Below, one piece after another: positions 12,274 to 21,391 of a stretch of DNA of 64,000 bases. The notes under the pieces are model-generated. The model ran no database searches and had not been told where the DNA came from. It saw only the letters and a list, made by a program, of their open reading frames with translations. Position 1 is the first letter of the stretch, and each line of letters starts with the position of its first letter. The position numbers were made by a program, and so were the translations under genes. Source of the DNA: Sphingobacterium zeae (GTDB lineage: Bacteria; Bacteroidota; Bacteroidia; Sphingobacteriales; Sphingobacteriaceae); assembly GCF_030818895.1 (NCBI RefSeq), contig NZ_JAUTBA010000001.1, positions 1,240,001-1,304,000 on the forward strand, in the 5' to 3' direction.

Positions 12274-13815
12274 TTAAAGGAGATGCTTTAATTGCACGAT
12301 TTCTCGTTCTTCTAGGTATCTCCAACGGCCACGAGGTAAGTCTTTTTTAGTCAGATTGGCATATACCACACGATCTAATTTAACTACTTCATATCCTAAA
12401 GATTCAAAAATACGGCGTACGATACGATTTTTTCCGGAGTGAATCTGGATGCCGACTTCGCGTTTTGATCCGCCTTGTACATAGCTCAAATCGTCTGGTT
12501 TGATCACACCGTCTTCTAATTCGATACCAAAGTTAATTTTGTTAAAATCGCCTTGTGTAAGGCTTTTGTTTAGTTCGACATTATAGATTTTGCTGATGCT
12601 GTTACGCGGGTGCGAAAGCTTTTCGGCAAGGCTTCCATCATTTGTCATTAAAAGGAGTCCAGTCGTATTTCTATCAAGGCGACCGACAGGATAGATTCTT
12701 TCTTTGGTTGCTTTAGAAACAAGTTCCATCACCGTATGACGCTCTTGGGGATCGTCTGTAGTCGTGATATAATCTTTTGGTTTGTTCAATAAAACATAAA
12801 CATTTTTTTCACGTTTCAAGCGTTCGTTGTTGTAGCGGATTTCATCTGTTGCCGGGTCTACTTTAGTACCCAATTCGGTAACAGGTTCTCCATTTACCCA
12901 AATGACACCAGCCGTGATAAGTTCATCTGCTTTACGTCTTGAACAAATGCCAGCATTAGCGATGTAACGATTCAAACGAACTAAGCCGTCGTCTTCTGAC
13001 TCCGCAGCTTTTTTCTTCGGACGTTTAATATATTGTTTTTCACCAAAGTTCTTGTTATCATCGAAATTTCGACTTCTTTCTCCGTCGAATTTTCTGTTTG
13101 AAGACCTTGGACCGTCATTTCTGTCGTTACGTTTGAAGCTATCTTTTTTGTCAAAAGAACGTTCTGATCTGTCGAATGACCTTGGACCGTCATTTCTGTC
13201 GTTACGTTTGAAGCTAGCTTTTTTATCAAAAGAACGTTCTGATCTGTCGAATGACCTTGGACCGTCATTTCTGTCGGTACGTTTGAAGTTATCTTTTTTA
13301 TCAAAAGAGCGTTCTGATCTGTCGAATGACCTTGGACCGTCATTTCTGTCGGTACGTTTGAAGTTATCTTTTTTGTCGAAAGAACGTTCTGATCTGTCGA
13401 ATGACCTTGGACCGTCATTTCTGTCGTTACGTTTGAAGTTATCTTTTTTGTCAAAAGAACGCTCTGATCTGTCGAATTTATTGAAGGAATCTTTTTTATC
13501 AAAAGATCTAGAAGAATTATTTTTATCAAATGGACGAGATCCTCTACCGAATGATTTTTCTGAATTATCTTTTGAACGGGAGGAATTATTATCTTTTTGG
13601 AATGATGGTCTGTCTGAGAATTTTTTAGATCCGAATGATCTATTTTCACGATTATCATCTTTTCTGAAAGATCCTCTTTCAGAAGAGTCGTTTGACCCGT
13701 ATGATTTTTTTCCGAAACTATTGTTCTTGTCGCTTCTAGATTTGAAGCTGTCTGAGTTGCCTCGTGACTTTCTGGAGTTGTCATCACGACTGTTCCTTTT
13801 ATTGCTGAATGGCAT
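12274..13815 (-). CDS. RsuA/RluB-family pseudouridine synthase with long repetitive N-terminal tail
   Basis: A 513-residue protein in two parts. Residues 1-270 are a low-complexity Arg/Ser/Asp/Phe/Lys-rich tail, including five near-identical 25-residue repeats (residues 114-238). Residues about 278-315 form an S4 RNA-binding domain (RLNRYIANAGICSRRKAD), followed by the catalytic domain with GRLDRNTTG, catalytic Asp381. The family converts a specific uridine of 23S or 16S rRNA to pseudouridine. RluB is the likeliest equivalent (23S position 2605 in E. coli), but RluB, RluE and RsuA are hard to separate. The tail is probably disordered and may add RNA affinity. A minus-strand TAACTTTG box is at 13841-13848. 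Confidence 0.88.
   Translation of the reverse strand: MPFSNKRNSRDDNSRKSRGNSDSFKSRSDKNNSFGKKSYGSNDSSERGSFRKDDNRENRSFGSKKFSDRPSFQKDNNSSRSKDNSEKSFGRGSRPFDKNNSSRSFDKKDSFNKFDRSERSFDKKDNFKRNDRNDGPRSFDRSERSFDKKDNFKRTDRNDGPRSFDRSERSFDKKDNFKRTDRNDGPRSFDRSERSFDKKASFKRNDRNDGPRSFDRSERSFDKKDSFKRNDRNDGPRSSNRKFDGERSRNFDDNKNFGEKQYIKRPKKKAAESEDDGLVRLNRYIANAGICSRRKADELITAGVIWVNGEPVTELGTKVDPATDEIRYNNERLKREKNVYVLLNKPKDYITTTDDPQERHTVMELVSKATKERIYPVGRLDRNTTGLLLMTNDGSLAEKLSHPRNSISKIYNVELNKSLTQGDFNKINFGIELEDGVIKPDDLSYVQGGSKREVGIQIHSGKNRIVRRIFESLGYEVVKLDRVVYANLTKKDLPRGRWRYLEEREIVQLKHLL
13102..13476 (-). repeat. Five tandem 75-bp coding repeats
   Basis: Five consecutive 75-bp units encode 25-residue repeats beginning FDRSERSFDKK and ending NDGPRS. 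Units differ by few substitutions (Asn/Thr, Asp/Ala, Asn/Ser). They are in frame and inside the pseudouridine synthase gene. The array is long and similar enough to vary in copy number by recombination or slippage. Confidence 0.9.
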
Positions 13816-13954
13816 TGTGTTTTACTAAAAATGTGAACAGCAAAGTTAGGTATAATTTTGGGTTTTGCGAAAAAATCCTTATCTTTTTCTCTTTTCCTGA
13901 ATTTACTTCATTTTTAAGCTAAAAAGCCGCTTAAAAGTGCTTAGCAGGTAACTA

Positions 13955-13986
13955 TTTGTTTTTTAAATAAATAGTGTTTACCTTTG
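13955..13986 (+). promoter_or_regulatory. Promoter of the lytic transglycosylase gene
   Basis: TTTG at 13955-13958 and TACCTTTG at 13979-13986 are separated by 20 bases, a consensus Bacteroidota promoter. The gene starts at 14058, leaving a leader of about 65 bases. Confidence 0.75.
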
Positions 13987-14057
13987 TACCCTTGAATTTG
14001 AACCAAGCTATTTTTTGATCGATTAGACTCGTGGATAAGATAGCATTAAGGGAGTAA

Positions 14058-14870
14058 ATGATAAGAAAGAAAGTTTTATGTAGTAGTGTAATTTTATTTG
14101 CTTTATTGCTGTCGAAATTATACTCAACCCCACACAACAACGCTTCGAACGGCGGTAAGATCGCCGAGCCAAAGCTTATCTTAATTCCAGCTCATTCTGG
14201 AAAAGATGAAGAGAAGAAAGAAAAAAGCAATTCGTTGGAATCTTATATGAATTCCTTGACATTTGCTGAAGATTCCTTACCTATGGATCGTCCGCTTGTG
14301 GAAAGTAAATTGCGCAAATTTTTCAATCGATTCTCGTTTAAAAAGACAGGATCATACGATATGCATAGAAAGGCAGAGACCTATTTGCCGATGATCGCTA
14401 AGATCCTTAAATCACATGGTATTCCGGAGGACTTTAAGTACATTCCATTGGTGGAGAGTGGGCTCAGTAAGGCTGTAGTCTCCTCCAAGGGTGCAGGTGG
14501 TTATTGGCAATTTATGCCTGCAACAGCCCGTTTGTATGGATTGAGAGTCAATGGTAAAGTCGATGACCGGAAAGATCTTGTTAAATCAACACATGCTGCT
14601 GCCAGATACCTTAAATATCTGTATGCCCAATTTGGAAACTGGACTTTGGTGGCTGCTGCATACAATGTCGGTGATGGTAGTCTAAAGGGCTCCATGAGGA
14701 GGCAAAAAAAGGACGACTATTTCGCGTTGAAGTTGAATAATGAAACCGGTTCTTATGTATACAAGCTTGTTTCAATGAAGGAAATTATTGAACATCCGCA
14801 GAAGCATGGCTATTCGCGTTATGCAAATAAAGAATCGGAAACCTTAGATCAGGAACCCAATATGCTGTAA
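14058..14870 (+). CDS. Exported lytic transglycosylase (SLT domain, MltD-like)
   Basis: A 270-residue protein. Residues 1-23 form a signal peptide (two lysines, then a hydrophobic core). A charged linker follows to about residue 85. The SLT domain spans about 105-225, with the catalytic Glu133 in VESGLS and the conserved GGYWQFMPATA and AAYNVGDG segments. It cleaves peptidoglycan glycan strands to anhydromuropeptides in the periplasm. No LysM domain is seen, unlike classical MltD. It is a single-gene unit with its own promoter and a convergent terminator shared with lolA. Confidence 0.88.
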   Translation: MIRKKVLCSSVILFALLLSKLYSTPHNNASNGGKIAEPKLILIPAHSGKDEEKKEKSNSLESYMNSLTFAEDSLPMDRPLVESKLRKFFNRFSFKKTGSYDMHRKAETYLPMIAKILKSHGIPEDFKYIPLVESGLSKAVVSSKGAGGYWQFMPATARLYGLRVNGKVDDRKDLVKSTHAAARYLKYLYAQFGNWTLVAAAYNVGDGSLKGSMRRQKKDDYFALKLNNETGSYVYKLVSMKEIIEHPQKHGYSRYANKESETLDQEPNML

Positions 14871-14897
14871 AATCAGCTGAATTACAATAATGTCTAC

Positions 14898-14945
14898 AGT
14901 GCAATAGAAAAGGCTTTCCGATTTTGAAAGCCTTTCTATTGCACT
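14898..14945. terminator. Bidirectional terminator between the transglycosylase and lolA
   Basis: An inverted repeat of about 20 bp with one bulged A spans 14898-14945 around the loop CGATTTT. It is flanked by A/T-rich sequence and sits between convergent genes. Confidence 0.8.
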
Positions 14946-14977
14946 GCGTTTTTAAGTCGTATATGATCGATGCATTC

Positions 14978-15631
14978 TTATCTTAAATCGACTATATCGA
15001 ATCCTTTGTAATCATTCTTGTTAAATACGAATAGATTTTCTGATAGTGCCTTATTTCCCTGTTGTGAAGCTAATGTATAGGTATAGCGGTTTCCACTTTT
15101 ATCAAATATAGTGGTATCGTAGATCAAATTTGTTGCTTTATTGATGCGCAGCTTTATCTTTGAATAGTTTTTTTTGCTATCCACTGGGGTTAAATTCACG
15201 ACATTCAGTGTAAGTCCATTGACCTTTTCGGCATTGGTCAATGTATACTTAAAACCAGTCGTATAGAAGCTAAAGATGTTTGTTGCGTTGATCTCATTGG
15301 TCGAATTGCTGGCTTCTGAAATTTCAACTTCTTTTTCAGCTTTCATGATATTCCACTGTGTTTTGGCGTCTGATATCAATACTTGATTTTTGGTGTTCAC
15401 CTGATATTTGTTGTTAGCCTTGTCCAGGTATAGGGTTCCAGCATCTGTATGTGATCCTCCGCTCGCTTGTTTAATAAGCAATGAGAAGTTGGCCTGTATT
15501 GTCTTGTATGTATTGTACTTTTGGCTCACTTTTGTCAATAACGCCTTAGCAGCCGCATCATTTTGTGCATAGCTGTTTTGACTGTACATCATAAATAGCA
15601 GCCCTACAATAAACCATAATTGTTTTTTCAT
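14978..15631 (-). CDS. lolA: Outer-membrane lipoprotein carrier protein LolA-family
   Basis: A 217-residue periplasmic protein with a signal peptide at residues 1-22 (cleavage after NSYAQ-like SYA). The mature part fits the LolA fold of repeated beta strands: YKTIQANFS, AGTLYLDK, NKYQVNTKNQVLISDAKTQW and the later LTLNVVNL and INKATNLI segments. LolA carries lipoproteins across the periplasm from LolCDE to the outer membrane. Its start lies one base after the ftsK stop, so the two genes form an operon. Family divergence is high, and the protein could also be described simply as LolA-like. Confidence 0.85.
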   Translation of the reverse strand: MKKQLWFIVGLLFMMYSQNSYAQNDAAAKALLTKVSQKYNTYKTIQANFSLLIKQASGGSHTDAGTLYLDKANNKYQVNTKNQVLISDAKTQWNIMKAEKEVEISEASNSTNEINATNIFSFYTTGFKYTLTNAEKVNGLTLNVVNLTPVDSKKNYSKIKLRINKATNLIYDTTIFDKSGNRYTYTLASQQGNKALSENLFVFNKNDYKGFDIVDLR

Positions 15632-15632
15632 T

Positions 15633-18368
15633 TTAGTTGTCCTTTTTTAACGTCTCCAAAAATTGTTCTAATGAATACTCATCTGGATAGAGCACTTCGC
15701 GTGCTTTACTACCTTCAAATGGACCTACAATTCCTGCAGCTTCCAATTGATCGATGATTCGTCCTGCTCTGTTGTAACCCAATTTTAATTTACGTTGGAT
15801 TAATGAAGTTGAGCCTTGCTGATGCATGACAATCAATCGGGCAGCTTCTTCGAACAATTGATCGCGGTCTTTGGGATCGAAATCTGTACTGCCAGAACCA
15901 TCACCGTTTTCATCTACGTATTCCGGAAGCATAAATGCCGAAGGATAGCCTCGTTGTGCACCGATGTAGTCTGAAATCTGTTCAACTTCAGGCGTATCGA
16001 CAAATGCACATTGGATACGTATCAGATCACTTCCCGTTGCCAGCAGCATGTCACCTCGACCAATCAACTGATCTGCACCTCCCGTATCGAGAATGGTCCG
16101 TGAATCGACTTTTGATAAAACACGGAATGCAAGACGAGCAGGGAAGTTGGCCTTAATTGTACCGGTAATGATATTAACAGATGGTCTCTGGGTCGCTATG
16201 ACCAGGTGAATGCCCACTGCACGGGCTAATTGGGCCAAACGCGCAATTGGTGTTTCTACCTCTTTTCCTGCTGTCATCATCAAGTCGGCAAACTCATCAA
16301 CAATAAGAACGATATAAGGTAAGAATCGATGACCCTCCTGAGGGTTTAATCGGCGATTGATAAATTTTGAATTATATTCCTTTAAATTACGTACCTGTGC
16401 ATTTTTTAACAAATCATACCGCTGATCCATCTCTATACATAAGGAATTTAGTGTGTTAATTACTTTTTTAGTATCGGTAATAATGGCATCTCCGTCATCA
16501 GGTAATTTCGCAAGGAAGTGTCGTTCAACTTTTTTGAATAAAGAGAGCTCCACTTTTTTAGGGTCAACAAGCACAAATTTGAGCTCAGCCGGATGTTTTT
16601 TGTACAGCAAAGAGGTCAAAATGGCATTAATACCGACTGATTTACCTTGGCCGGTAGCACCTGCAACCAAGAGGTGGGGCATTTTCGCTAAATCTGCAAT
16701 ATACACTTCATTGGAGATTGTTTTACCTAACGCGATAGGGAGATCCATTTCTGTTTTTTGAAACTTTTCAGTAGCGAGTACCGATCGCATGGAGACCATC
16801 TCTGGATTGGAGTTTGGGACTTCAATACCGATAGTTCCCTTTCCGGGCATAGGTGCAATAATGCGGATGCCTAAAGCAGCAAGACTTAAGGCAATGTCAT
16901 CTTCCAAATTCTTAATTTTTGAAATCCTTACCCCTGGTTTTGGTATAATTTCATACAAAGTTACCGTTGGCCCTATGGTTGCTTTGATGCTTTCGATCTC
17001 AATGCTATAGTTTCTCAGGGTATCAACAATCTTGTTTTTGTTTGCTTCGAGTTCGTGTTGATTGATTGTTATTTTACCCCCACCATAGTCTCTCAGTAAA
17101 TCCAACGTTGGGTGTTGATAACCTGAAAGATCCAATTTTGGATCATATTGTCCGAATTGCGCTACAAGGTCGCTGGCGGTGATTTCTTTTTCTTCTTTGA
17201 TATCTTCCACAACAAGACCTGGCACTGCTTCGATTTCGAGTGATGGTTCAGGTTCTTTCTGGGACGGAGTTGCAACAGCTGGCGGTTGGTATTCACGTAT
17301 TAGCGGTACTTCTGCGTCTTCGAATTCTTCACTCGGCTGGTCAATTGTAAAACTGATAGATGGTGTATGATCTGTTCGATCCATCGGGCTATCATCAAAT
17401 GATAGTACCACTTTGTCTTTCGGATCAATTTGTACATCAGGAATTGGATGGTGGGTAAATGCAGGGCGTTGAAGCTCTTCTTGGACTTCCTTTTCACGGG
17501 CAGATTGAAAACGTTCGTTGATGGATGTCGGCCGTTGGATAGATTCCCGGACAGATTGGATGGAATCATCTTCAATATGAATTTTGTTCCTTAGGTGTTG
17601 TGTAGCGTATTCATCTTCGTCCTCCTGATCTATATCTCCCGAAAATGACCTGGATTTTCTATTACTGAAAAGAACAAATTTGAAATCGAGGTTGTATAGT
17701 AAGATTAATGTGGTGAGGTATGCAAAAGCTAATATACACCCAACGCCGACAATGCCAACTTGTGCTTCCAATAATTTATTGGTCCAAAAGCCAAATTTAC
17801 CCTCGAGCATATGCGGAGTGTCGGCCATAAATCCATGTAAGAAGCCCAGTGTTACGGAAATAAAAACGATGGCAACAAAGGAATAGACCACAGCACGGTA
17901 CAATGGCAGCAAAGATTTTTTAAACAGCAAGCGATAGCCTAAAATAAAGATCACTGGGATAAAAAGAAACGATGCGACACCAAACCATTCGTACATGAAC
18001 TGGTTGGCAAGCAATGCCCCAAATTTTCCTAATTTATTATCGACAACAGGTAGATCCACCGCTTCATCATTGATCTCTTCTACAGACCGGAATAATGTAG
18101 ACCAGCCGCCATTGGTTTTGGCGATATAACTTTGATCGTCTTCCCAGGTGAATAGATACGAAACGAAAGCTGTGGCAAAAGCCAAAGAAAGCAAGATCAA
18201 TAAAATTCCTAATATCTTGACCGCCTTTTGCTGTGCATCAGAATAATCTGTTGGTACAGTGTTTTTTAGACTTTTTTCTTTTTTAAATGTTGTCGATTCC
18301 TTTTGAGAGGCACGTTTGCCAGAAACTGAATTTCCTGTCTGCCTAAATGTATTTCCTTTGTTTGACAT
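15633..18368 (-). CDS. ftsK: DNA translocase FtsK/SpoIIIE
   Basis: A 911-residue protein from the ATG at 18368; the longer frame would use a GTG at 18380. Hydrophobic helices near residues 50-75, 130-150, 160-185 and 205-230 anchor it. An acidic linker (about 240-400) follows, then the alpha/beta motor with Walker A GATGQGKS at residues 570-577, Walker B VLIVDEFAD, and a C-terminal gamma winged helix (TSLIQRKLKLGYNRAGRI) that reads KOPS-type DNA. It segregates chromosome ends through the septum. A minus-strand TAAGTTTG box is at 18395-18402. lolA follows after one base. Confidence 0.95.
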   Translation of the reverse strand: MSNKGNTFRQTGNSVSGKRASQKESTTFKKEKSLKNTVPTDYSDAQQKAVKILGILLILLSLAFATAFVSYLFTWEDDQSYIAKTNGGWSTLFRSVEEINDEAVDLPVVDNKLGKFGALLANQFMYEWFGVASFLFIPVIFILGYRLLFKKSLLPLYRAVVYSFVAIVFISVTLGFLHGFMADTPHMLEGKFGFWTNKLLEAQVGIVGVGCILAFAYLTTLILLYNLDFKFVLFSNRKSRSFSGDIDQEDEDEYATQHLRNKIHIEDDSIQSVRESIQRPTSINERFQSAREKEVQEELQRPAFTHHPIPDVQIDPKDKVVLSFDDSPMDRTDHTPSISFTIDQPSEEFEDAEVPLIREYQPPAVATPSQKEPEPSLEIEAVPGLVVEDIKEEKEITASDLVAQFGQYDPKLDLSGYQHPTLDLLRDYGGGKITINQHELEANKNKIVDTLRNYSIEIESIKATIGPTVTLYEIIPKPGVRISKIKNLEDDIALSLAALGIRIIAPMPGKGTIGIEVPNSNPEMVSMRSVLATEKFQKTEMDLPIALGKTISNEVYIADLAKMPHLLVAGATGQGKSVGINAILTSLLYKKHPAELKFVLVDPKKVELSLFKKVERHFLAKLPDDGDAIITDTKKVINTLNSLCIEMDQRYDLLKNAQVRNLKEYNSKFINRRLNPQEGHRFLPYIVLIVDEFADLMMTAGKEVETPIARLAQLARAVGIHLVIATQRPSVNIITGTIKANFPARLAFRVLSKVDSRTILDTGGADQLIGRGDMLLATGSDLIRIQCAFVDTPEVEQISDYIGAQRGYPSAFMLPEYVDENGDGSGSTDFDPKDRDQLFEEAARLIVMHQQGSTSLIQRKLKLGYNRAGRIIDQLEAAGIVGPFEGSKAREVLYPDEYSLEQFLETLKKDN

Positions 18369-18607
18369 TGAAAAGCTCACAATTATACTGCTTACAAACT
18401 TAGTTATTTTGATAGTATTTAAGGATTTCTATGATCTATTATTTTAAGTTTGTCGTTTTTTATGAATGAATAAATTTAGATGTCGCTAAAAAGCGTGATA
18501 GGTATAAGGACTAGCAAATACTATGCCCTGCAAATGGGTCGGATAAAAGAATGGTGAATAGAGTTGCAGTAAAATATGTAGTTTTACGAAAAAATACACG
18601 AGATAGC

Positions 18608-19117
18608 ATGAATAAGTTTGAGATACGTAAAGCTACATTAGCTGATAAAGGACGAATTTGGGAGATCATACAGCAGGCGATTGCCTTAAGGAAGGAACAA
18701 GGCAGTAGGCAATGGCAAGATGGGTATCCGAATGAGGATGTCGTGCAGTCGGATATTGATAAAGGATATGGTCATGTCGTTGAAGTAGCGCATAGGATTG
18801 TAGGTTATGTTGCAATAATTTTTGATTTGGAGCCTGCTTATGATGATATTGATGGGAAATGGTTGAGCAATGGTCCCTATGTCGGTATACACAGACTTGC
18901 CTCGGCGCAGGATCCTCATATAAAGGGTCTAGGAACGGCTATTATGCTGGGGGTTGAGGAGATTGCAATTGACCATTCGGTTTATAGTATCAAGGTAGAT
19001 ACTAATTTTGATAATGGTGGTATGTTGCATGTGTTTCAAAAATTGGGATACCAATATTGTGGTGAGGTGCATTTTAGGGGCGCGTCACGTAAAGCTTTTG
19101 AAAAACTATTGAAATAA
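18608..19117 (+). CDS. GNAT-family N-acetyltransferase
   Basis: The frame opens at 18551, but the domain begins MNKFEIRKATLADKGRIWEI at 18608, which is the better start (169 residues). It is a single GNAT domain. The acetyl-CoA loop region reads HIKGLGTAIMLGVEE, a variant of the RxxGxG/A motif, and the C-terminal block reads FQKLGYQYCGEV. The acceptor is unknown; related proteins acetylate small molecules or protein N-termini. It stands alone, divergent from ftsK and convergent with tyrS. Confidence 0.75.
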   Translation: MNKFEIRKATLADKGRIWEIIQQAIALRKEQGSRQWQDGYPNEDVVQSDIDKGYGHVVEVAHRIVGYVAIIFDLEPAYDDIDGKWLSNGPYVGIHRLASAQDPHIKGLGTAIMLGVEEIAIDHSVYSIKVDTNFDNGGMLHVFQKLGYQYCGEVHFRGASRKAFEKLLK

Positions 19118-19159
19118 TCCGCTCAATTTTTTTATAGTGAAAAAACAGCTTTTGACCGC

Positions 19160-19208
19160 ATAACAAAAAGTCCCTTTTGATTTGTTCAAAAGGGACTTTT
19201 TGTTATGC
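19160..19208. terminator. Perfect 22-bp hairpin, bidirectional terminator
   Basis: 19160-19181 pairs exactly with 19187-19208 around a five-base loop. A-runs and T-runs flank a GGGAC core, so it works on both strands. It separates the convergent acetyltransferase and tyrS genes. Confidence 0.85.
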
Positions 19209-19241
19209 TTATGGATTATTAAATCAGGATATTGCTGATCA

Positions 19242-20525
19242 CTAATCTGCGATAATCAGGTAATAATTCTTTTTACCGCGTTGTGCAACAATATATTTAT
19301 TGTTTAGCAGGTGATTGATTGTAATGGAGGCGTCAATATCCGTAGCCTTTTCTCTATTGATAGAAACTCCCCCGCCTTGTAGCATTTTTCGGGCTTCGCC
19401 TTTTGAAGGGAATACTTGAGTCTGAACAGCCAGTAAATCAAGAATATTGATTCCTGCAGCGAGATCTGTACGAGCGATCTGGAATTGCGGAATACCTTCA
19501 AATACATCTAGAACAGCCTCATGATCTAAGTTGTCCAAGAATTCTAAGGAACCATTTCCAAAAAGAAACTCAGAAGTTTTGATCGCTGTTTCATAAGCTT
19601 CTTCCGAGTGAGTGCGAATGGTGATATCTTTTGCCAATGCTTTTTGAACTACACGTAGATGAGGTGCGGCATCATGGTTTGCAATAATAGCCTCTATTTC
19701 ACTCTGAGGTTTTAGCGTAAAGATTTTGATCCAGTTTTTAGCATCATCATCGGACGTATTCAACCAAAATTGGTAATATTTATACGGAGAAGTTTTCTTT
19801 GGATCTAGCCATACTGCCCCAGATTCTGTCTTTCCAAATTTTTGGCCATCCGCTTTTTTGATCAATTGTGTGGTGATGGCATAGGCTGTTCCTTGATCCT
19901 GACGACGAATCATTTCACTTCCTGTTACGATATTACCCCATTGATCAGACCCACCCATCTGAATTTTGCAGTTGTGGTGCTTCCAAAGGTAATAGAAGTC
20001 ATATCCTTGAATCAATTGATAGGTAAACTCTGTAAATGAAAGACCATTATCGCCTTCTAAACGTTTTTTTACAGAATCTTTTGCCATCATATAGTTAACG
20101 GTAATCATTTTACCAATATCACGGATAAAGTCCAAAAATTTAAAATCTTTAAACCAATCGTAATTATTAACCATTTGGGCATCATTTTCACCTTCTCCAA
20201 ATTCGAGAAATTTGCCTAACTGTTTTTTCAGACAAGCTACATTATGCTGTAGGGTAGCTTCGTCCAACAAGTTACGCTCTGCAGATTTGAAAGAAGGGTC
20301 TCCAATCATCCCCGTTGCTCCTCCAACCAAAGCAACCGGCTTATGGCCCGCATTTTGGAAATGGATCAAGGTCATGATTTGAGTTAAGTGTCCTACGTGT
20401 AGAGAGTCTCCTGTGGGGTCAAAACCGATATAACCAGCGACTTTTTCCTTATTTAGTAAGTCTTCAGTTCCCGGCATAATGTCTTGTAACATGCCTCTCC
20501 AACGTAATTCTTCTACAAAGCTCAT
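19242..20525 (-). CDS. tyrS: Tyrosyl-tRNA synthetase
   Basis: A 427-residue class I aminoacyl-tRNA synthetase. The HIGH motif reads HVGH at residues 43-46 and the KMSKS loop is KFGKT at residues 229-233, the typical TyrS form. The tyrosine-site QxxQGYD is at about residues 170-176 (QLIQGYD). A C-terminal S4-like domain with [11 protein letters not shown] follows. It charges tRNA-Tyr in the cytoplasm. A minus-strand TATCTTTG box lies at 20561-20568, about 35 bases upstream. No T-box leader is seen. Confidence 0.97.
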   Translation of the reverse strand: MSFVEELRWRGMLQDIMPGTEDLLNKEKVAGYIGFDPTGDSLHVGHLTQIMTLIHFQNAGHKPVALVGGATGMIGDPSFKSAERNLLDEATLQHNVACLKKQLGKFLEFGEGENDAQMVNNYDWFKDFKFLDFIRDIGKMITVNYMMAKDSVKKRLEGDNGLSFTEFTYQLIQGYDFYYLWKHHNCKIQMGGSDQWGNIVTGSEMIRRQDQGTAYAITTQLIKKADGQKFGKTESGAVWLDPKKTSPYKYYQFWLNTSDDDAKNWIKIFTLKPQSEIEAIIANHDAAPHLRVVQKALAKDITIRTHSEEAYETAIKTSEFLFGNGSLEFLDNLDHEAVLDVFEGIPQFQIARTDLAAGINILDLLAVQTQVFPSKGEARKMLQGGGVSINREKATDIDASITINHLLNNKYIVAQRGKKNYYLIIAD

Positions 20526-20628
20526 TGTTAAATGGATTTAATTTTTTAATTTACAAGATGCAAAGATAGGAGATTAAGCGTATATTGAGCGAATAAATCC
20601 GTATAAAACCACACGCTAATAAGCTGGT

Positions 20629-21312
20629 ATGAATTTTTTATCACATTTTTATTTTGAACGGTTTGCCACTAATCCCGAACGTATTGTAGGTGGATTACTA
20701 CCCGATCTATTAAAGAATGCTGATAAATCTTTTATGCTAAAGCCTCGTCAGTATGAAGATGAGCTTTTGAATAATCCTTTATTGGAGCAAATGTATATCG
20801 GTTGGAACCGTCATATTGAAGTGGATCGACTTTTTCATAATTCAACTTATTTTTTTCATCATACGCATCAGCTCAAGTTACAAATTCAGCCGAGTTTGGT
20901 GGGATTGCCTATCCGGCCTTCCTTTATGGCACATATTGGGCTAGAGCTGTTGTTGGATCATATACTCACACAAAAGAGCGCTGTTTCTATCGATAAATTC
21001 TACGCCGCGCTAATACACGTCAACCAAGATGCCCTGCGAAAGTTTTTGGCAATAAATCAACTTCATGACATTCCGAAGTTTGAAAAATTCTATCATCAGT
21101 TTATAGACTGGAAGTATATTTACGACTATGCACAGGTGGAAAAAATTGCTGGGGCGCTTTTCAACATTTGTAAGCGATTGTGGCATTTTGACGTTTCAGC
21201 GCAGCAAAGACAGGCACTTACCCAACAGCTGATTTCTTATCTGCATATACAGATGGCCGATTATCAGGAAATTTACCAGTATATTCAATATGAGCTGATG
21301 GACTTTAGTTAG
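20629..21312 (+). CDS. AcpH-like (acyl carrier protein phosphodiesterase family) protein
   Basis: A 227-residue soluble protein. The N-terminus MNFLSH, the GGLLPDLLK segment, the NRHIEVDRL segment and the LLDHIL segment follow the layout of AcpH/DUF479 (MNFLAH, GDFVKG, HRxID, DH). AcpH removes the phosphopantetheine arm from ACP. The match is in motif order and not in overall identity, so the activity is uncertain. It is a single gene between tyrS and an amino acid permease. Confidence 0.5.
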   Translation: MNFLSHFYFERFATNPERIVGGLLPDLLKNADKSFMLKPRQYEDELLNNPLLEQMYIGWNRHIEVDRLFHNSTYFFHHTHQLKLQIQPSLVGLPIRPSFMAHIGLELLLDHILTQKSAVSIDKFYAALIHVNQDALRKFLAINQLHDIPKFEKFYHQFIDWKYIYDYAQVEKIAGALFNICKRLWHFDVSAQQRQALTQQLISYLHIQMADYQEIYQYIQYELMDFS

Positions 21313-21391
21313 CCTATCAGAAAATACCAATAGTATAAGACCTTGAAAATATTTATTTTCGCATAATTTTAAGTATCAAAACTAAATTTAC

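Noticed and set aside
13102..13476. 75-bp direct repeats as a possible CRISPR array
   Set aside because: Repeats are adjacent without spacers, in frame and inside a coding gene, and there are no cas genes.
12981..13828. Open frames of 258 and 268 residues overlapping the pseudouridine synthase tail
   Set aside because: They follow the 75-bp coding repeat in other frames; only the minus frame that leads into the S4 and catalytic domains makes sense.
18551..18607. ATG at 18551 as the start of the acetyltransferase
   Set aside because: The first 19 residues are not typical of the GNAT family, which begins at the second ATG, 18608; the first cannot be fully excluded.
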